Shown: positions 1 through 11,371, counted from the stretch's first letter. The stretch is 64,000 bases of DNA from Prevotella sp. UBA2754 (GCA_002353295.1 DEJG01000008.1:160829-224828); one strand, 5' to 3'. Translations and numbers: made by a program. Notes: generated by a model not told the origin, from the sequence alone.

Positions 1-27
1 GTTATCATCCATTCATCCATCATGCTG

Positions 28-35
28 CAAAGGTA
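28..35 (-). promoter_or_regulatory. -7 promoter element for a leftward gene beyond the window edge
   Basis: On the minus strand this reads TACCTTTG, the Bacteroidetes -7 consensus. An ATG lies only four bases downstream (position 23), opening a frame that runs off the left edge after seven codons. That frame is too short to identify. Confidence 0.5.
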
Positions 36-214
36 CAAAAAAATCAGGCAAAGCAATCAGTCTTTAGACATAATTTTATTAAAAACAGAAAAAGAAAATT
101 GCGACAGAAAACACAAAATATTTGTTAAAATTACATATCTGTCATAACCCTTACCCTCACAATATGGAGAGGCTTTTTTATAGGGAAATATTTGGTGTTG
201 TGGGCAAAAATGAG

Positions 215-222
215 TAACTTTG
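215..222 (+). promoter_or_regulatory. promoter -7 element of the ABC-F gene
   Basis: TAACTTTG is preceded by TTTG at 191-194 with a 20-base spacer, matching the -33/-7 arrangement. Transcription would begin about 30 bases before the ATG at 256. The remaining upstream sequence (36-190) is A/T-rich and shows no gene. Confidence 0.7.
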
Positions 223-249
223 CACCCGTTTTAATATAATAAGGTATAA

Positions 250-1869
<1,620 letters not shown>

Positions 1870-1912
1870 AACACAAGAGTGGCACGAAATTTGCTGTTGA
1901 CCTCATAAAATA

Positions 1913-2500
1913 ATGATCGCTATGAAAGAAGAAAAAAACAATTTGGAAGAAAAAGAAACTCTAATAGAGGAAGAACCGACAGTAGAAGACAATCAGAACG
2001 ATGCTGATAAAACAGACGATACTGACAAATCAGAGAGCACAGATTCCGCAGACCCTCTGGAGGTAGCCAAGGCAGAAATAGAGCAGCTGAAAACCCAAAT
2101 ACTCTACAAGACTGCTGAGTTCGATAACTATCGTAAGCGCACACTGAAGGAGAAGGCTGAACTGATATTGAATGGTGGCGAAAAAACTGTCAGCGCCATA
2201 TTACCCGTTATCGACGACATGGAGCGCGCCATGGAGAACGGTGAGAAAACTGATGATCCACAGGTGTTGCGCGAAGGTATGGAACTGATTTACCATAAGT
2301 TCATGAAGGCCTTGGAGAGTCTGGGCGTAAAAAAAATTGACACTGAAAATGCCGACTTCGATACCGACTTGCACGAAGCTGTTGCAATGGTTCCAGGCAT
2401 GGGCGACGACAAGAAAGGCAAGGTGATTGACTGTCTGCAGGCTGGTTATCAACTCAACGACAAAGTAATTCGTCACGCAAAAGTGGCAGTAGGACAATAA
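1913..2500 (+). CDS. grpE: nucleotide exchange factor GrpE
   Basis: Cytoplasmic co-chaperone that releases ADP from DnaK. Residues 1-50 are strongly acidic and disordered, 50-130 form the long dimerising helix (with [12 protein letters not shown] near 65-76), and the C-terminal beta domain carries the family signature around 138-160, ending DLHEAV. The length of 195 residues is typical. A second ATG at 1922 is an equally plausible start (MKEEKNN). The stop is one base before the dnaJ start, so the two are almost certainly co-transcribed and translationally linked. dnaK itself is not in the window. Confidence 0.97.
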   Translation: MIAMKEEKNNLEEKETLIEEEPTVEDNQNDADKTDDTDKSESTDSADPLEVAKAEIEQLKTQILYKTAEFDNYRKRTLKEKAELILNGGEKTVSAILPVIDDMERAMENGEKTDDPQVLREGMELIYHKFMKALESLGVKKIDTENADFDTDLHEAVAMVPGMGDDKKGKVIDCLQAGYQLNDKVIRHAKVAVGQ

Positions 2501-2501
2501 T

Positions 2502-3665
2502 ATGGCACAAAAAAGAGACTACTATGAGGTGCTTGGCGTCAGTAAGAACGCCACAGAAGATGAAATAAAGAAGGCGTATCGCACCATCGCCATTAAATAT
2601 CACCCTGACCGCAACCCGGGTGACAAAGAAGCCGAGGAAAAATTCAAGGAGGCTGCTGAGGCTTACGATGTGCTGCACGATGCCAAGAAGCGTCAGCAAT
2701 ACGACCAGTTTGGGTTTAACAGTCCTGGCGCAGGAGGTTTCGACTTCAGCGGTTTCAGTGGCACATCAATGAATATGGACGACATTTTCTCGATGTTCGG
2801 TGACATATTCGGTGGCCGAGGAGGTTTCGGTGGCTTCAATGGAAGTACGCGTCGCGGTCCACAGCAACATCGTGGCAGTGACCTGAGACTGAAGGTACGA
2901 CTGTCATTAGAAGAAATAGCAACGGGTGTCACTAAAAAATTCAAGGTACGTAAGGACGTGCCTTGTTCCCACTGTAAAGGTACAGGGGCCGAGGATGGTA
3001 GTGGCACGGAGAATTGTCCCACGTGTCATGGAAGCGGCGTGATCACGCATACCACTCAGAGTATTTTCGGCATGATGCAGACTCAGGGTACATGCCCTAC
3101 CTGTAATGGTTCGGGGCGTGTTATCAAGAATAAGTGTCACCAATGTGGTGGAACAGGCGTAGAGAAAGGCGAAGAGGTTGTTGAGATTAAAATACCTGCC
3201 GGTGTAGCAGAAGGTATGATTGTCAACGTGCCTGGAAAAGGTAACGCTGGTCATAACAAGGGTGTCAACGGTGACATACAGGTATTTGTTGAAGAAGAGG
3301 AGAACGAGCGTTTCATCCGCGATGACAACGACCTTATATATAACTTGCTGCTTGACTTCCCTACGGCAGCGCTAGGAGGCGACGTGGAAATACCCACTAT
3401 TCAAGGCACGAAATTGCGTGTAAAAATGGAACCAGGAACTCAACCTGGCAAGACTATCCGTCTGCGTGGCAAGGGGCTACCCGCTGTGCAGGGTTACGGA
3501 CGTGGTAACGGCGACCTTGTGGTGAATATCAGTGTCTATGTACCCAAAGTTCTCAGTCGTGACGAGAAAGAAGCAATTGAGCGCTTCAAACATAGTGACA
3601 ACTTTCAGGGTGATGCTGCAACCAAGCGTTCCATCTTCCAGCGATTCAAGAACTATTTCAGTTAA
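2502..3665 (+). CDS. dnaJ: chaperone protein DnaJ
   Basis: Type I Hsp40 that delivers substrates to DnaK and stimulates its ATPase. All parts are present. The J domain spans residues 5-70 with HPD at 34-36. A Gly/Phe-rich linker covers about 75-128. Four zinc motifs of the CxxCxGxG type begin at Cys155, Cys172, Cys198 and Cys212. The C-terminal substrate-binding domains then run to 387. It starts one base after grpE and ends six bases before folC, completing a chaperone pair in the same transcription unit. Confidence 0.98.
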   Translation: MAQKRDYYEVLGVSKNATEDEIKKAYRTIAIKYHPDRNPGDKEAEEKFKEAAEAYDVLHDAKKRQQYDQFGFNSPGAGGFDFSGFSGTSMNMDDIFSMFGDIFGGRGGFGGFNGSTRRGPQQHRGSDLRLKVRLSLEEIATGVTKKFKVRKDVPCSHCKGTGAEDGSGTENCPTCHGSGVITHTTQSIFGMMQTQGTCPTCNGSGRVIKNKCHQCGGTGVEKGEEVVEIKIPAGVAEGMIVNVPGKGNAGHNKGVNGDIQVFVEEEENERFIRDDNDLIYNLLLDFPTAALGGDVEIPTIQGTKLRVKMEPGTQPGKTIRLRGKGLPAVQGYGRGNGDLVVNISVYVPKVLSRDEKEAIERFKHSDNFQGDAATKRSIFQRFKNYFS

Positions 3666-3671
3666 CAGAAG

Positions 3672-4988
3672 ATGAATTACCAAGAGACCTGCGAATATCT
3701 GTATCATCAGATTCCCATGTTCGAGCGTCAAGGGGCTTCCGGCTATAAGGAAGGTTTGAGTAATACCTTAGCCCTAGACGAGCATTTCGGTCATCCACAC
3801 CAACAATTTGCCACTATCCACATTGGAGGCACCAATGGCAAAGGGTCAGTGTCACACACACTGGCTGCTATACTACAGCAGTGTGGCTATAAAGTAGGTC
3901 TTTATACATCACCCCACCTTGTTGATTTCCGCGAGCGCATACGTATCAATGGTGAAATGATTCCAGAAGACTTTGTGGTAGATTTTGTGGAACATGAACG
4001 TGCATTCTTTGAACCGCTGAGTCCGTCGTTCTTCGAGGTCACTACGGCTATGGCTTTCAAGTATTTTTCCGAGAACAAGGTTGACATTGCTGTCATAGAA
4101 GTAGGACTGGGCGGTCGTTTGGATTGCACAAACATTATTACCCCACTCGTCTCCGTCATTACCAACATCAGTTTCGACCATACCCAATTCCTCGGAGATA
4201 CTCTGGCTAAGATAGCCTCGGAAAAGGCTGGCATCATCAAACCAGATGTACCATGTGTCATCGGTGAAAGTCATGAAGAGACACGACCCGTATTCGAAGC
4301 TAAAGCCAAAGAGGTGGGCAGTAGAATCATCTTTGCTGACGACCAACCAGAGATTCGTGAAGCGATGCCAACAGAAGGTGGTCGTATGCACTATACCACC
4401 TGTCACTGGGGAGAACTAGAAGGCGACCTAGGCGGCATCTATCAGAAAAAAAACATGAATACGGTGATGGCCACGCTGAAAGTTTTACAAAACATCGGAT
4501 ATCTATCGAGATGCAGCACACGAGAAGCATACGAGCATTTCCAACAAGAGTTAACCGAAGCCCTCAGTCGTGTATGCCAGCTCACAGGACTCGCAGGACG
4601 ATGGCAGGTTATCAAACAAAAGCCCTATACCATCTGCGATACGGGGCATAATGTGGGCGGATGGAAATATTTGGCACAACAGATAGCGCAAATTAAATGC
4701 GAGAAAAAACACATCATATTCGGAATGGTCGATGATAAAGACATCAATCAAGTGCTCAATATGCTGCCTAAAGACGCTATCTACTATTTTACACAGGCCT
4801 CGACGAAAAGAGCCATTCAGGCTGGCGTTGTCAAGACTATGGCATTACAACACGGACTCACGGGCGAAAGCTATCCTTCTGTAATAGAAGCATATAAAGC
4901 AGCATCTCAATCTGCATCCACATATGATTTTTTGTTTATAGGAGGTAGCAGTTACCTCGTCGGCGATTTCCTAAAAAGCTGTCTTTAG
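3672..4988 (+). CDS. folC: bifunctional folylpolyglutamate synthase / dihydrofolate synthase
   Basis: Mur-ligase-like enzyme that adds glutamate to dihydropteroate and to folates using ATP. The FolC P-loop GGTNGKGS is at residues 52-59. The downstream motifs GLGGRLDCTNI and TNISFDHTQFLG mark the central ligase domain, and DTGHNVGG marks the C-terminal domain. The 438-residue length is usual. It follows dnaJ by six bases and is probably the last gene of the unit. Weak short hairpins at 4989-5027 with a T-run between them could end transcription. Confidence 0.96.
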   Translation: MNYQETCEYLYHQIPMFERQGASGYKEGLSNTLALDEHFGHPHQQFATIHIGGTNGKGSVSHTLAAILQQCGYKVGLYTSPHLVDFRERIRINGEMIPEDFVVDFVEHERAFFEPLSPSFFEVTTAMAFKYFSENKVDIAVIEVGLGGRLDCTNIITPLVSVITNISFDHTQFLGDTLAKIASEKAGIIKPDVPCVIGESHEETRPVFEAKAKEVGSRIIFADDQPEIREAMPTEGGRMHYTTCHWGELEGDLGGIYQKKNMNTVMATLKVLQNIGYLSRCSTREAYEHFQQELTEALSRVCQLTGLAGRWQVIKQKPYTICDTGHNVGGWKYLAQQIAQIKCEKKHIIFGMVDDKDINQVLNMLPKDAIYYFTQASTKRAIQAGVVKTMALQHGLTGESYPSVIEAYKAASQSASTYDFLFIGGSSYLVGDFLKSCL

Positions 4989-5053
4989 GTGTTTTTAACA
5001 CTCCCATAAACGTTTTTTTCCACGTTTCATTCGTTAAATTCGATTTTTTTAGG

Positions 5054-5061
5054 TTACTTTG
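5054..5061 (+). promoter_or_regulatory. probable -7 element of the galactose operon
   Basis: TTACTTTG differs from TAnnTTTG at one base and lies 33 bases before the galM start. It is the only good candidate in the 106-base gap after folC. No repressor operator was recognised. Confidence 0.5.
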
Positions 5062-5094
5062 CAGTGCAAATTTTGTAACTAAAAACAATCAATT

Positions 5095-6186
5095 ATGGCG
5101 AATACATCAGAAAATGCGAACTTGTGTGGTCTGGATCGTAAAGATTTTCAGGCCACTGTAAATGGTAAGAAAACAGATTTATACATCCTGCGCAACCGCA
5201 AAGGTTACGAAGTTGCTATCTCAAATTATGGTGGTGCCATTTGTGCCATCATGGTTCCAGACAAGGATGGAAAAGTAGCTAATGTCATTCAGGGCCATGC
5301 GAGCATCAAACAGCTCACCAGTGGTGAGGAGCCTTACCTCTCGACTCTTATCGGCCGCTGGGGCAACCGTATCTGCAAAGGTCAATTCACGCTGAACGGC
5401 AAAGAATACCAACTGGCACTTAACGACGGTCCTAACCACTTGCATGGTGGTAGTGTAGGTTTTAATGCCAAGGTTTGGGATGCACGTCAGATGGGGCCCC
5501 GTTCACTGGCCCTGCATCGTGTTTCATCTTACGGTGAGGAAGGTTTCACTGGCGAATTGGATGTTACCGTAGAATTTACTTTCAGCGACAACAACGAACT
5601 GATTATCGAATATCTGGCTACTACCAACAAGAAGACGATTGTCAATCTGACTCATCATGCCTTCTTCAGTCTGGCAGGCACTGCCGACCCCACCCCAACC
5701 ATTGAAGACCAGATTTGCGAAATCAATGCAGATTTCTATCTGCCAACCGACGCAACGGCAATCCCAACGGGTGAGATTCTGAAGGTGGAAGGCACTCCCT
5801 TCGACTTCCGTACACCTAAGACCTTTGGCAAGGACATCAATGCCGACGACCAACAGATCAAGTTCGGTAAGGGTTACGACCACAACTACGTGCTCAACAA
5901 ACAGGAAGAGGGCGAGCTGAGCTTTGCAGCCCGTATCACCGAACCTAAGAGTGGACGCACTTTAGAGTGCTACACAACAGAGCCAGGAATGCAACTCTAT
6001 ACAGCCAACTATGCCAGCGGCTATAAGGGTGCCAACGGAGCAACGTTCCCATACCGCTCAGCAGTATGTCTGGAGGCTCAACACTTCCCCGACACACCAA
6101 ACCGTCCTTACTTCCCCAGCGTCATTCTGAACCCAGGTGAGCGCTATAAGCAGAAGACTGTTTACAAGTTTGGGGTCATTGAATAA
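5095..6186 (+). CDS. galM: aldose 1-epimerase (galactose mutarotase), cytoplasmic
   Basis: Interconverts the alpha and beta anomers of galactose so that galactokinase can use it. Family landmarks are NHLHGG with His117, THHAFF with His187/His188, GYDHNYVL with Asp262, and the catalytic glutamate in TEPGMQLYT (Glu296). The N-terminus has no signal peptide or lipobox, so the protein should be cytosolic, unlike the lipoprotein paralogue at 10176. It is the first gene of galM-MFS-galK, 23 bases before the carrier gene. Confidence 0.95.
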   Translation: MANTSENANLCGLDRKDFQATVNGKKTDLYILRNRKGYEVAISNYGGAICAIMVPDKDGKVANVIQGHASIKQLTSGEEPYLSTLIGRWGNRICKGQFTLNGKEYQLALNDGPNHLHGGSVGFNAKVWDARQMGPRSLALHRVSSYGEEGFTGELDVTVEFTFSDNNELIIEYLATTNKKTIVNLTHHAFFSLAGTADPTPTIEDQICEINADFYLPTDATAIPTGEILKVEGTPFDFRTPKTFGKDINADDQQIKFGKGYDHNYVLNKQEEGELSFAARITEPKSGRTLECYTTEPGMQLYTANYASGYKGANGATFPYRSAVCLEAQHFPDTPNRPYFPSVILNPGERYKQKTVYKFGVIE

Positions 6187-6209
6187 GCAACTAAAAACAT
6201 ACTGCAGCA

Positions 6210-7535
6210 ATGACGAGTAATCAAAAACAGAATGGTAGCATTATCGCCATTATAACGATGATGTTCCTGTATGCCATGATTTCGTTTGTAACGAATCTTG
6301 GTGCACCCATTGGTGTCATCTGGAAAAACCAACCCGAAATAGGCGGTTCTAACGTGTTGGGCATCTTGGGTAACTTCATGAACTTCTTTGCTTACCTGTT
6401 CATGGGCATTCCCGCAGGTAAGATGTTGACTAAGGTGGGATATAAACGCACTGCCCTGATTGGTATTGCCGTAGGTTTCATTGGCGTGCTGATACAGTTC
6501 CTGTCAGGATTTTCCGGTGGTATTCCTGGCTTCTGCATCTATCTGTTTGGAGCCTTTATCAGCGGTTTCTCCGTGTGCATCCTGAATACAGTGGTTAACC
6601 CCATGCTGAACTTGTTGGGCGGAGGTGGTAACCGAGGCAACCAGTTGAACCTGATTGGAGGAACATTGAATTCGCTGTCAGGAACAATGACCCCCATGTT
6701 GGTGGGTGCATTGATTGGTACAGTAACTGCATCCACACAAATGGCTGACGTCAATCTGGTGATGTATATTGCTATGACTGTATTCGCAGGAGCCTTCATA
6801 GCTCTGCTGTTCATCCCGATTCAAGACCCAGAAATGGGTAAGGTAACAGCCGAGACCAAGTTTGAGCATTCACCTTGGTCGTTCCGCCACTGTCTGTTGG
6901 GTGTGATTGCCATCTTTGTCTATGTAGGTGTCGAAGTGGGTATTCCTGGCGGTCTGAACTTCTACTTGTCTGACACATCGGCTAATGGTGCCTGGGTGAA
7001 TCCAGATGCTGTGCTGAACGCAGCCACTATCGGTGGTGCCGTTGCTGCCATGTACTGGTTGCTGATGCTTGTAGGACGTATGATAGCCAGTGCAATCGGC
7101 GGAAAGGTTTCTTCACGCCAGATGATGCTCTGCACCACATTTATTGGCATGATTCTTATCCTTGCAGCCATTTTGACTCCTAAGAGCGTAACTGCTACCA
7201 TGCCACTGGTCAAGATACTGGAAGGCAGCGTCGAAATGACCACTGTCCCTATGAGTGCCCTTTTACTTGTCATCTGCGGACTCTGTACGTCGGTGATGTG
7301 GGCATCGATCTTCAACCTTGCCACTGAGGGCTTGGGTAAATATACTGCACAGGCTTCTGGTATCTTTATGATGATGGTTGTCGGTGGTGGCGTATTGCCA
7401 GTCGTTCAAAATTTCTTTGCCGACATCATGGGCTATATGCCAAGTTATTTCGTGTATTTCGTGGGCATGGCATATATGTTCTATTATGCTTTAATCGGAT
7501 GCAAGAACGTGAACAAGGATATTCCTGTAGATTAA
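6210..7535 (+). CDS. MFS sugar transporter, probable galactose/glucose permease
   Basis: Inner-membrane major facilitator protein of 441 residues with about twelve hydrophobic segments. The first is near residues 10-35, and a Gly-rich stretch with GGTLNSLSGTMTPMLVG is in the middle. The loop after the second segment contains GKMLTKVGYKRTA, resembling the conserved MFS loop between helices 2 and 3. It lies between galM and galK in one operon, which argues for galactose uptake; the sequence alone does not fix the substrate. It is FucP/GluP-like in general appearance. Confidence 0.9.
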   Translation: MTSNQKQNGSIIAIITMMFLYAMISFVTNLGAPIGVIWKNQPEIGGSNVLGILGNFMNFFAYLFMGIPAGKMLTKVGYKRTALIGIAVGFIGVLIQFLSGFSGGIPGFCIYLFGAFISGFSVCILNTVVNPMLNLLGGGGNRGNQLNLIGGTLNSLSGTMTPMLVGALIGTVTASTQMADVNLVMYIAMTVFAGAFIALLFIPIQDPEMGKVTAETKFEHSPWSFRHCLLGVIAIFVYVGVEVGIPGGLNFYLSDTSANGAWVNPDAVLNAATIGGAVAAMYWLLMLVGRMIASAIGGKVSSRQMMLCTTFIGMILILAAILTPKSVTATMPLVKILEGSVEMTTVPMSALLLVICGLCTSVMWASIFNLATEGLGKYTAQASGIFMMMVVGGGVLPVVQNFFADIMGYMPSYFVYFVGMAYMFYYALIGCKNVNKDIPVD

Positions 7536-7562
7536 TAAAAAAAAACTAATAGTAAGATAACT

Positions 7563-8723
7563 ATGGATATTGAATATGTAAGAAGTCGCTTTATTAAGCA
7601 CTTTGATGGAAAGACGGGTCATGTGTATGCCTCTCCTGGTCGTATTAATTTAATCGGTGAGCATACAGACTATAATGGGGGGTTTGTATTCCCAGGCGCC
7701 GTCGATAAAGGTATTGTAGCAGAAATACGTGATAATGGCACAGAGGATACAGTGATGGCTTATGCCATTGACCGTAAGGATCGTGTAGATTTTAAGCTTT
7801 CTGATCCGCAAGGTCCGAAGACACACTGGGCTCGCTATGTATATGGTATTTCTTTGGAACTGAGAAAATTAGGCGTTCCCATCAAAGGTTTTAATATCGC
7901 ATTTGCTGGCGACGTACCTTTGGGAGCAGGCATGTCTTCTTCAGCAGCAATGACCAGTTGTTTCGGCTATGGTCTGAACGATATATTCGGAGGTAACGCC
8001 TCGCAGTGGGACATTGTGTTAGCTGGTCAGGCAACAGAACATAAATATATTGGTGTGAATTGTGGCATCATGGACGAATTTGCATCCGTCTTTGGTAAGT
8101 CAGGTTGCCTAATGCGTCTTGATTGCCGTTCTCGTGAATTTGAGTATTTCCCATTCAAGCCAGATGGCTATCGACTGGTATTACTGAACAGCGTTGTGGA
8201 ACACCAACTAAGTGGTTCGCCATACAACGATCGACGCAACTCCTGTGAGAACGTGGTGAAGCATATCGCAGCAAAACATCCCGACCAGCAGATAGAGACT
8301 CTGCGTGATTGCACGTGGGAACAACTTGACGAAGTTCGCGCAGAAGTAGGTGAAGAAGACTACAAGCGTGCAAAGTATGTGCTTGGTGAAAAAGACCGTG
8401 TACTCGCAGTCTGTGATGCCCTGAATGAAGGCGACTATGAAAAAGTGGGTGAAATGATGTATAAGACTCATGAAGGACTTTCCAAAGAATATGAAGTGTC
8501 CTGCGAAGAACTTGACTTCCTAAACGATATCGCCAAGGAAAACGGTGTCACAGGTTCTCGTATCATGGGTGGTGGTTTTGGTGGTTGCACGATCAACCTC
8601 GTTCGCAATGACCTTTACAATAAATTCATTGCAGATGCCAAGAAGCGTTTCAACGAAAAATACGGCCACGAGCCTATCGTCATTGACGTTGTCATTGGTG
8701 ATGGTTCACGTAAACTTTGCTGA
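7563..8723 (+). CDS. galK: galactokinase
   Basis: GHMP kinase that phosphorylates galactose at C1, the first committed step of the Leloir pathway. The galactokinase signature GRINLIGEHTDYNGG is at residues 26-40, the ATP-binding motif PLGAGMSSSAAM is near 118-129, and the third GHMP motif MGGGFGGCTINL is near the C-terminus. The length of 386 residues is standard. It is the last gene of the galactose operon and is followed by a hairpin. galT and galE are not in the window. Confidence 0.97.
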   Translation: MDIEYVRSRFIKHFDGKTGHVYASPGRINLIGEHTDYNGGFVFPGAVDKGIVAEIRDNGTEDTVMAYAIDRKDRVDFKLSDPQGPKTHWARYVYGISLELRKLGVPIKGFNIAFAGDVPLGAGMSSSAAMTSCFGYGLNDIFGGNASQWDIVLAGQATEHKYIGVNCGIMDEFASVFGKSGCLMRLDCRSREFEYFPFKPDGYRLVLLNSVVEHQLSGSPYNDRRNSCENVVKHIAAKHPDQQIETLRDCTWEQLDEVRAEVGEEDYKRAKYVLGEKDRVLAVCDALNEGDYEKVGEMMYKTHEGLSKEYEVSCEELDFLNDIAKENGVTGSRIMGGGFGGCTINLVRNDLYNKFIADAKKRFNEKYGHEPIVIDVVIGDGSRKLC

Positions 8724-8747
8724 TTATTATGATCTAATTTAATTTAT

Positions 8748-8784
8748 GAGACGTTTCCTTTTCAACAAAGGGAACGTCTCTTTA
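8748..8784 (+). terminator. hairpin at the end of the galactose operon
   Basis: A 14-bp stem with one G-U pair (GAGACGTTTCCTTT against AAAGGGAACGTCTC) closes a five-base loop. A short T-run follows, weaker than ideal. The next gene starts 16 bases later with no promoter in between, so some read-through is plausible. Confidence 0.75.
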
Positions 8785-8796
8785 AAATAATCAAAT

Positions 8797-10017
8797 ATGA
8801 AAAATCAACCACTCATCAGCGTTATTGTACCAGTATATGGAATAGAACGATACATCGGTATTTGTATCGAAAGTATTATTAATCAAACATATCGAAATCT
8901 GGAAATTATCCTGGTTGACGACGGATCGCCCGACATGAGTCCTCGGATTTGCGACCTTTATGCATCGAAGGACCCGAGAATAAAAGTAATTCATAAAGAA
9001 AACGGCGGTTTGGTCTCAGCCCGGAAAGCAGGTATTCAAGTAGCTCAAGGAGAATATGTAGGATATGTGGACGGTGACGATTGGATAGGTCCTGGTTTTT
9101 ATCAAGCTCTTGCCAACGCCATCATTGCTCAAAATGCAGATGTCGTCGTAGCAGGATTCAGTCACGATTTATATAACAGCTCTGAGCCCGTTCTGAATGC
9201 GATGCCAGTAGGCGTCTATGAAGGGAATGCCCTTCAGAAATTCTTCCGACATTTCATGTCGTATGACCATTTCTTCAGATATGGTGTAACGACATATTTA
9301 TGGAATAAGCTGTTCAGAAGAGAATTAGTTAGAGACTATCAGTTAGCAGCACCGAACAGTATCAATATCTTGGAAGATGCGGCTGTGGTTTATCCTGCCA
9401 TGCTAAAAGCCAAGAAGATTGTCATCACTGACAATTGCGCTTATCATTATCGCCAGCGCGACGACTCCATGCTGAAAACGGTTCCAAATATCAAAGTGGA
9501 GGCAGAGCGCTTGAAAACAGCCAACCATTTCATGTTGGATTCCTTTAAGGACTATCCTGAAGAATACCATTTAAAGCAACAGTTAGACGACGTTATGTTG
9601 GCTGTATTTATCATCCGTTGTGGTGGTATCACACAGATTACCAACGAGCAAGTCCTGAACACTATCTTCAATCAGGATATAGAAAATAAAAAGGTGATCA
9701 TCTACGGCGCAGGTTCCTTTGGTCAACAGATGTACAATCGATTAGCTGCAACCAACAAAATAAAAATTAATGGATGGGTTGACCCTTTCTATTGGGCTTA
9801 CAGAAGATGTGGGCTGGACGTTGATCCCGTATTTTCTATTGCAAGTCTTGATTATGACTATATTCTTTTAGCAGGCTTAGATGACGGTTTTAAGACTAAG
9901 GTTTCATCAATATTCACTGATTTGGGCGTCAGTTCCTCAAAAATTCTTAAGGTAGAAATGGACGAGGACACCCGATTAAAAATGCTGTTACAATATTTAC
10001 AATATAAAAAAAATTAA
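8797..10017 (+). CDS. glycosyltransferase family 2 with a C-terminal nucleotide-binding-like domain
   Basis: Residues 1-230 are a GT-A glycosyltransferase: ISVIVPVYG at the start, VDDGSPD around 40, the Lys-Glu-Asn-Gly-Gly motif typical of capsule-type GT2 enzymes, and the metal-binding DGDD near 90. From about residue 299 a second domain begins with VIIYGAGSFGQ, a Rossmann-like glycine motif, running to the end of the 406-residue protein. Such proteins add sugars to surface polysaccharides in the cytoplasm. The gene stands alone between the galactose and arabinose operons, and its product and substrate are unknown. Confidence 0.88.
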   Translation: MKNQPLISVIVPVYGIERYIGICIESIINQTYRNLEIILVDDGSPDMSPRICDLYASKDPRIKVIHKENGGLVSARKAGIQVAQGEYVGYVDGDDWIGPGFYQALANAIIAQNADVVVAGFSHDLYNSSEPVLNAMPVGVYEGNALQKFFRHFMSYDHFFRYGVTTYLWNKLFRRELVRDYQLAAPNSINILEDAAVVYPAMLKAKKIVITDNCAYHYRQRDDSMLKTVPNIKVEAERLKTANHFMLDSFKDYPEEYHLKQQLDDVMLAVFIIRCGGITQITNEQVLNTIFNQDIENKKVIIYGAGSFGQQMYNRLAATNKIKINGWVDPFYWAYRRCGLDVDPVFSIASLDYDYILLAGLDDGFKTKVSSIFTDLGVSSSKILKVEMDEDTRLKMLLQYLQYKKN

Positions 10018-10064
10018 CCCCGAAACAGCCTTCTATTTCCCTAATAAAGGTTAAACATTTAGCA

Positions 10065-10087
10065 TAAAGTGTTATTTCTACACTTTA
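10065..10087. repeat. inverted repeat upstream of the arabinose operon
   Basis: TAAAGTG and CACTTTA are perfect 7-base arms separated by nine bases, about 40 bases upstream of the putative arabinose promoter. It could be an operator for the Nudix-type regulator or a weak terminator for the preceding glycosyltransferase. Only the symmetry is seen. Confidence 0.4.
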
Positions 10088-10124
10088 AACATTCTTTTTC
10101 TATTGTCATATCAAAAAATAATTG

Positions 10125-10132
10125 TATATTTA
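10125..10132 (+). promoter_or_regulatory. probable -7 element of the arabinose operon
   Basis: TATATTTA matches TAnnTTTG except at the last base, and TTG at 10103-10105 is 19 bases upstream. It lies about 44 bases before the mutarotase start. Confidence 0.45.
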
Positions 10133-10175
10133 CACCCAAAATCTAGAATATAATTATTATAACTTAAAATTTCTA

Positions 10176-11357
10176 ATGATGAAACACCTAAAGAAAGTTT
10201 TTATGGGATGTGGTATTACATTAGCCATATTCTCAGCTTGTACCTCTGGCGAACAAGCACAACTAACAGTTTCTGGTCTTGACCCTGCCAAGTTTGACAC
10301 TATCATTAATGAAAAACCAGTTAAGTTGTACACACTGAAAAACGCGAATGGAATGGAAGTATGTATCACGAACTATGGTGGACGTATTGTCAGTTTGGTA
10401 GTTCCAGACAGAAATGGCAATCCAACAGACGTAGTATTAGGATTCGATAACATTGCCCAGTACGCTGATACGCTGAACTCTCCTTCTGATTATGGTTCTT
10501 CTGTAGGGCGATATGCAAATCGCATTAAAGAGGGTAAGTTTACCCTGAACGATTCTACATACCAGCTGAAAAAAAACGATGGACCTAACTGTTTGCATGG
10601 AGGAGGCAACACTGGATGGATGCATAAGGTTTATGAAGCAGAACAGATTGGTGACTCTATCCTTAAACTTACAATTGTTGCAGAGGATGGTGAGAATGGT
10701 TTTCCTGGCAAGGTAACAGCCGTAACCACTTACAAATTAACAAATAACAATTGTTTAGATATGGTATGGGAAGCTGAGACCGACAAACCCACAATTATTA
10801 ATCAGACTAATCACAACTACTATAACTTGAGTGGAGACTTTACTCAGGCTGCTTACGATCAGGTGCTCTATGTGAATGCTGACAAATTCACTCCAAGTGA
10901 CAAACTCTATATACCCACAGGTGAGATAAAACCTGTAGAAGGAACACCCATGGACTTCCGCAAGCCACATGCTGTAGGCGACAGTATCCAATCAAGTTTC
11001 GACCAAATTCAAAACGCTACAGGTTACGATCATAACTTCTGCCTAAATACTTATAAGGATGGTAAGGGGGATGACACACAAGTATGTGCAAGTCTCTATT
11101 CTCCCAAGACCGGTATTTTCATGGAAATGTATACGAATGAACCTGGTGTACAGGTATACTCAGGTAACTTCCAAGGTGTTGGCGCCGATGCCAAAATCAT
11201 CAGAAAACATGGTATCAAATATCCTAAACATGTCAGTGTTTGTCTGGAGAGCCAGAAGTATCCTGACAGTCCTAACCATATGGATTGGATGCAGCCTGTT
11301 CTGAATCCTGGCGAAAAATATTATAGTCATGCAGCTTACAAGTTTTCAATAAAATAA
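10176..11357 (+). CDS. aldose 1-epimerase, predicted lipoprotein
   Basis: Mutarotase of the galM family with the same landmarks as the cytoplasmic copy: NCLHGGGN, NQTNHNYYNLSG, GYDHNF and NEPGVQVYSGNF. The start at 10176 was chosen because MMKHLKK begins a lipoprotein signal: a basic start, a hydrophobic core, and IFSAC with Cys22 as the lipidation site. The frame is open upstream to 10122, but that extension crosses the promoter. The product should be attached to the envelope and convert sugar anomers before uptake. It is the first gene of the arabinose operon, 14 bases before the symporter, so arabinose or arabinose-derived sugars are the likely substrate. Confidence 0.92.
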   Translation: MMKHLKKVFMGCGITLAIFSACTSGEQAQLTVSGLDPAKFDTIINEKPVKLYTLKNANGMEVCITNYGGRIVSLVVPDRNGNPTDVVLGFDNIAQYADTLNSPSDYGSSVGRYANRIKEGKFTLNDSTYQLKKNDGPNCLHGGGNTGWMHKVYEAEQIGDSILKLTIVAEDGENGFPGKVTAVTTYKLTNNNCLDMVWEAETDKPTIINQTNHNYYNLSGDFTQAAYDQVLYVNADKFTPSDKLYIPTGEIKPVEGTPMDFRKPHAVGDSIQSSFDQIQNATGYDHNFCLNTYKDGKGDDTQVCASLYSPKTGIFMEMYTNEPGVQVYSGNFQGVGADAKIIRKHGIKYPKHVSVCLESQKYPDSPNHMDWMQPVLNPGEKYYSHAAYKFSIK

Positions 11358-11371
11358 TAAAATAAAACATT

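Noticed and set aside
140..180. Possible terminator near the left edge
   Set aside because: Only a 4-bp CCTC/GAGG stem is present before the T-run, too weak to call.
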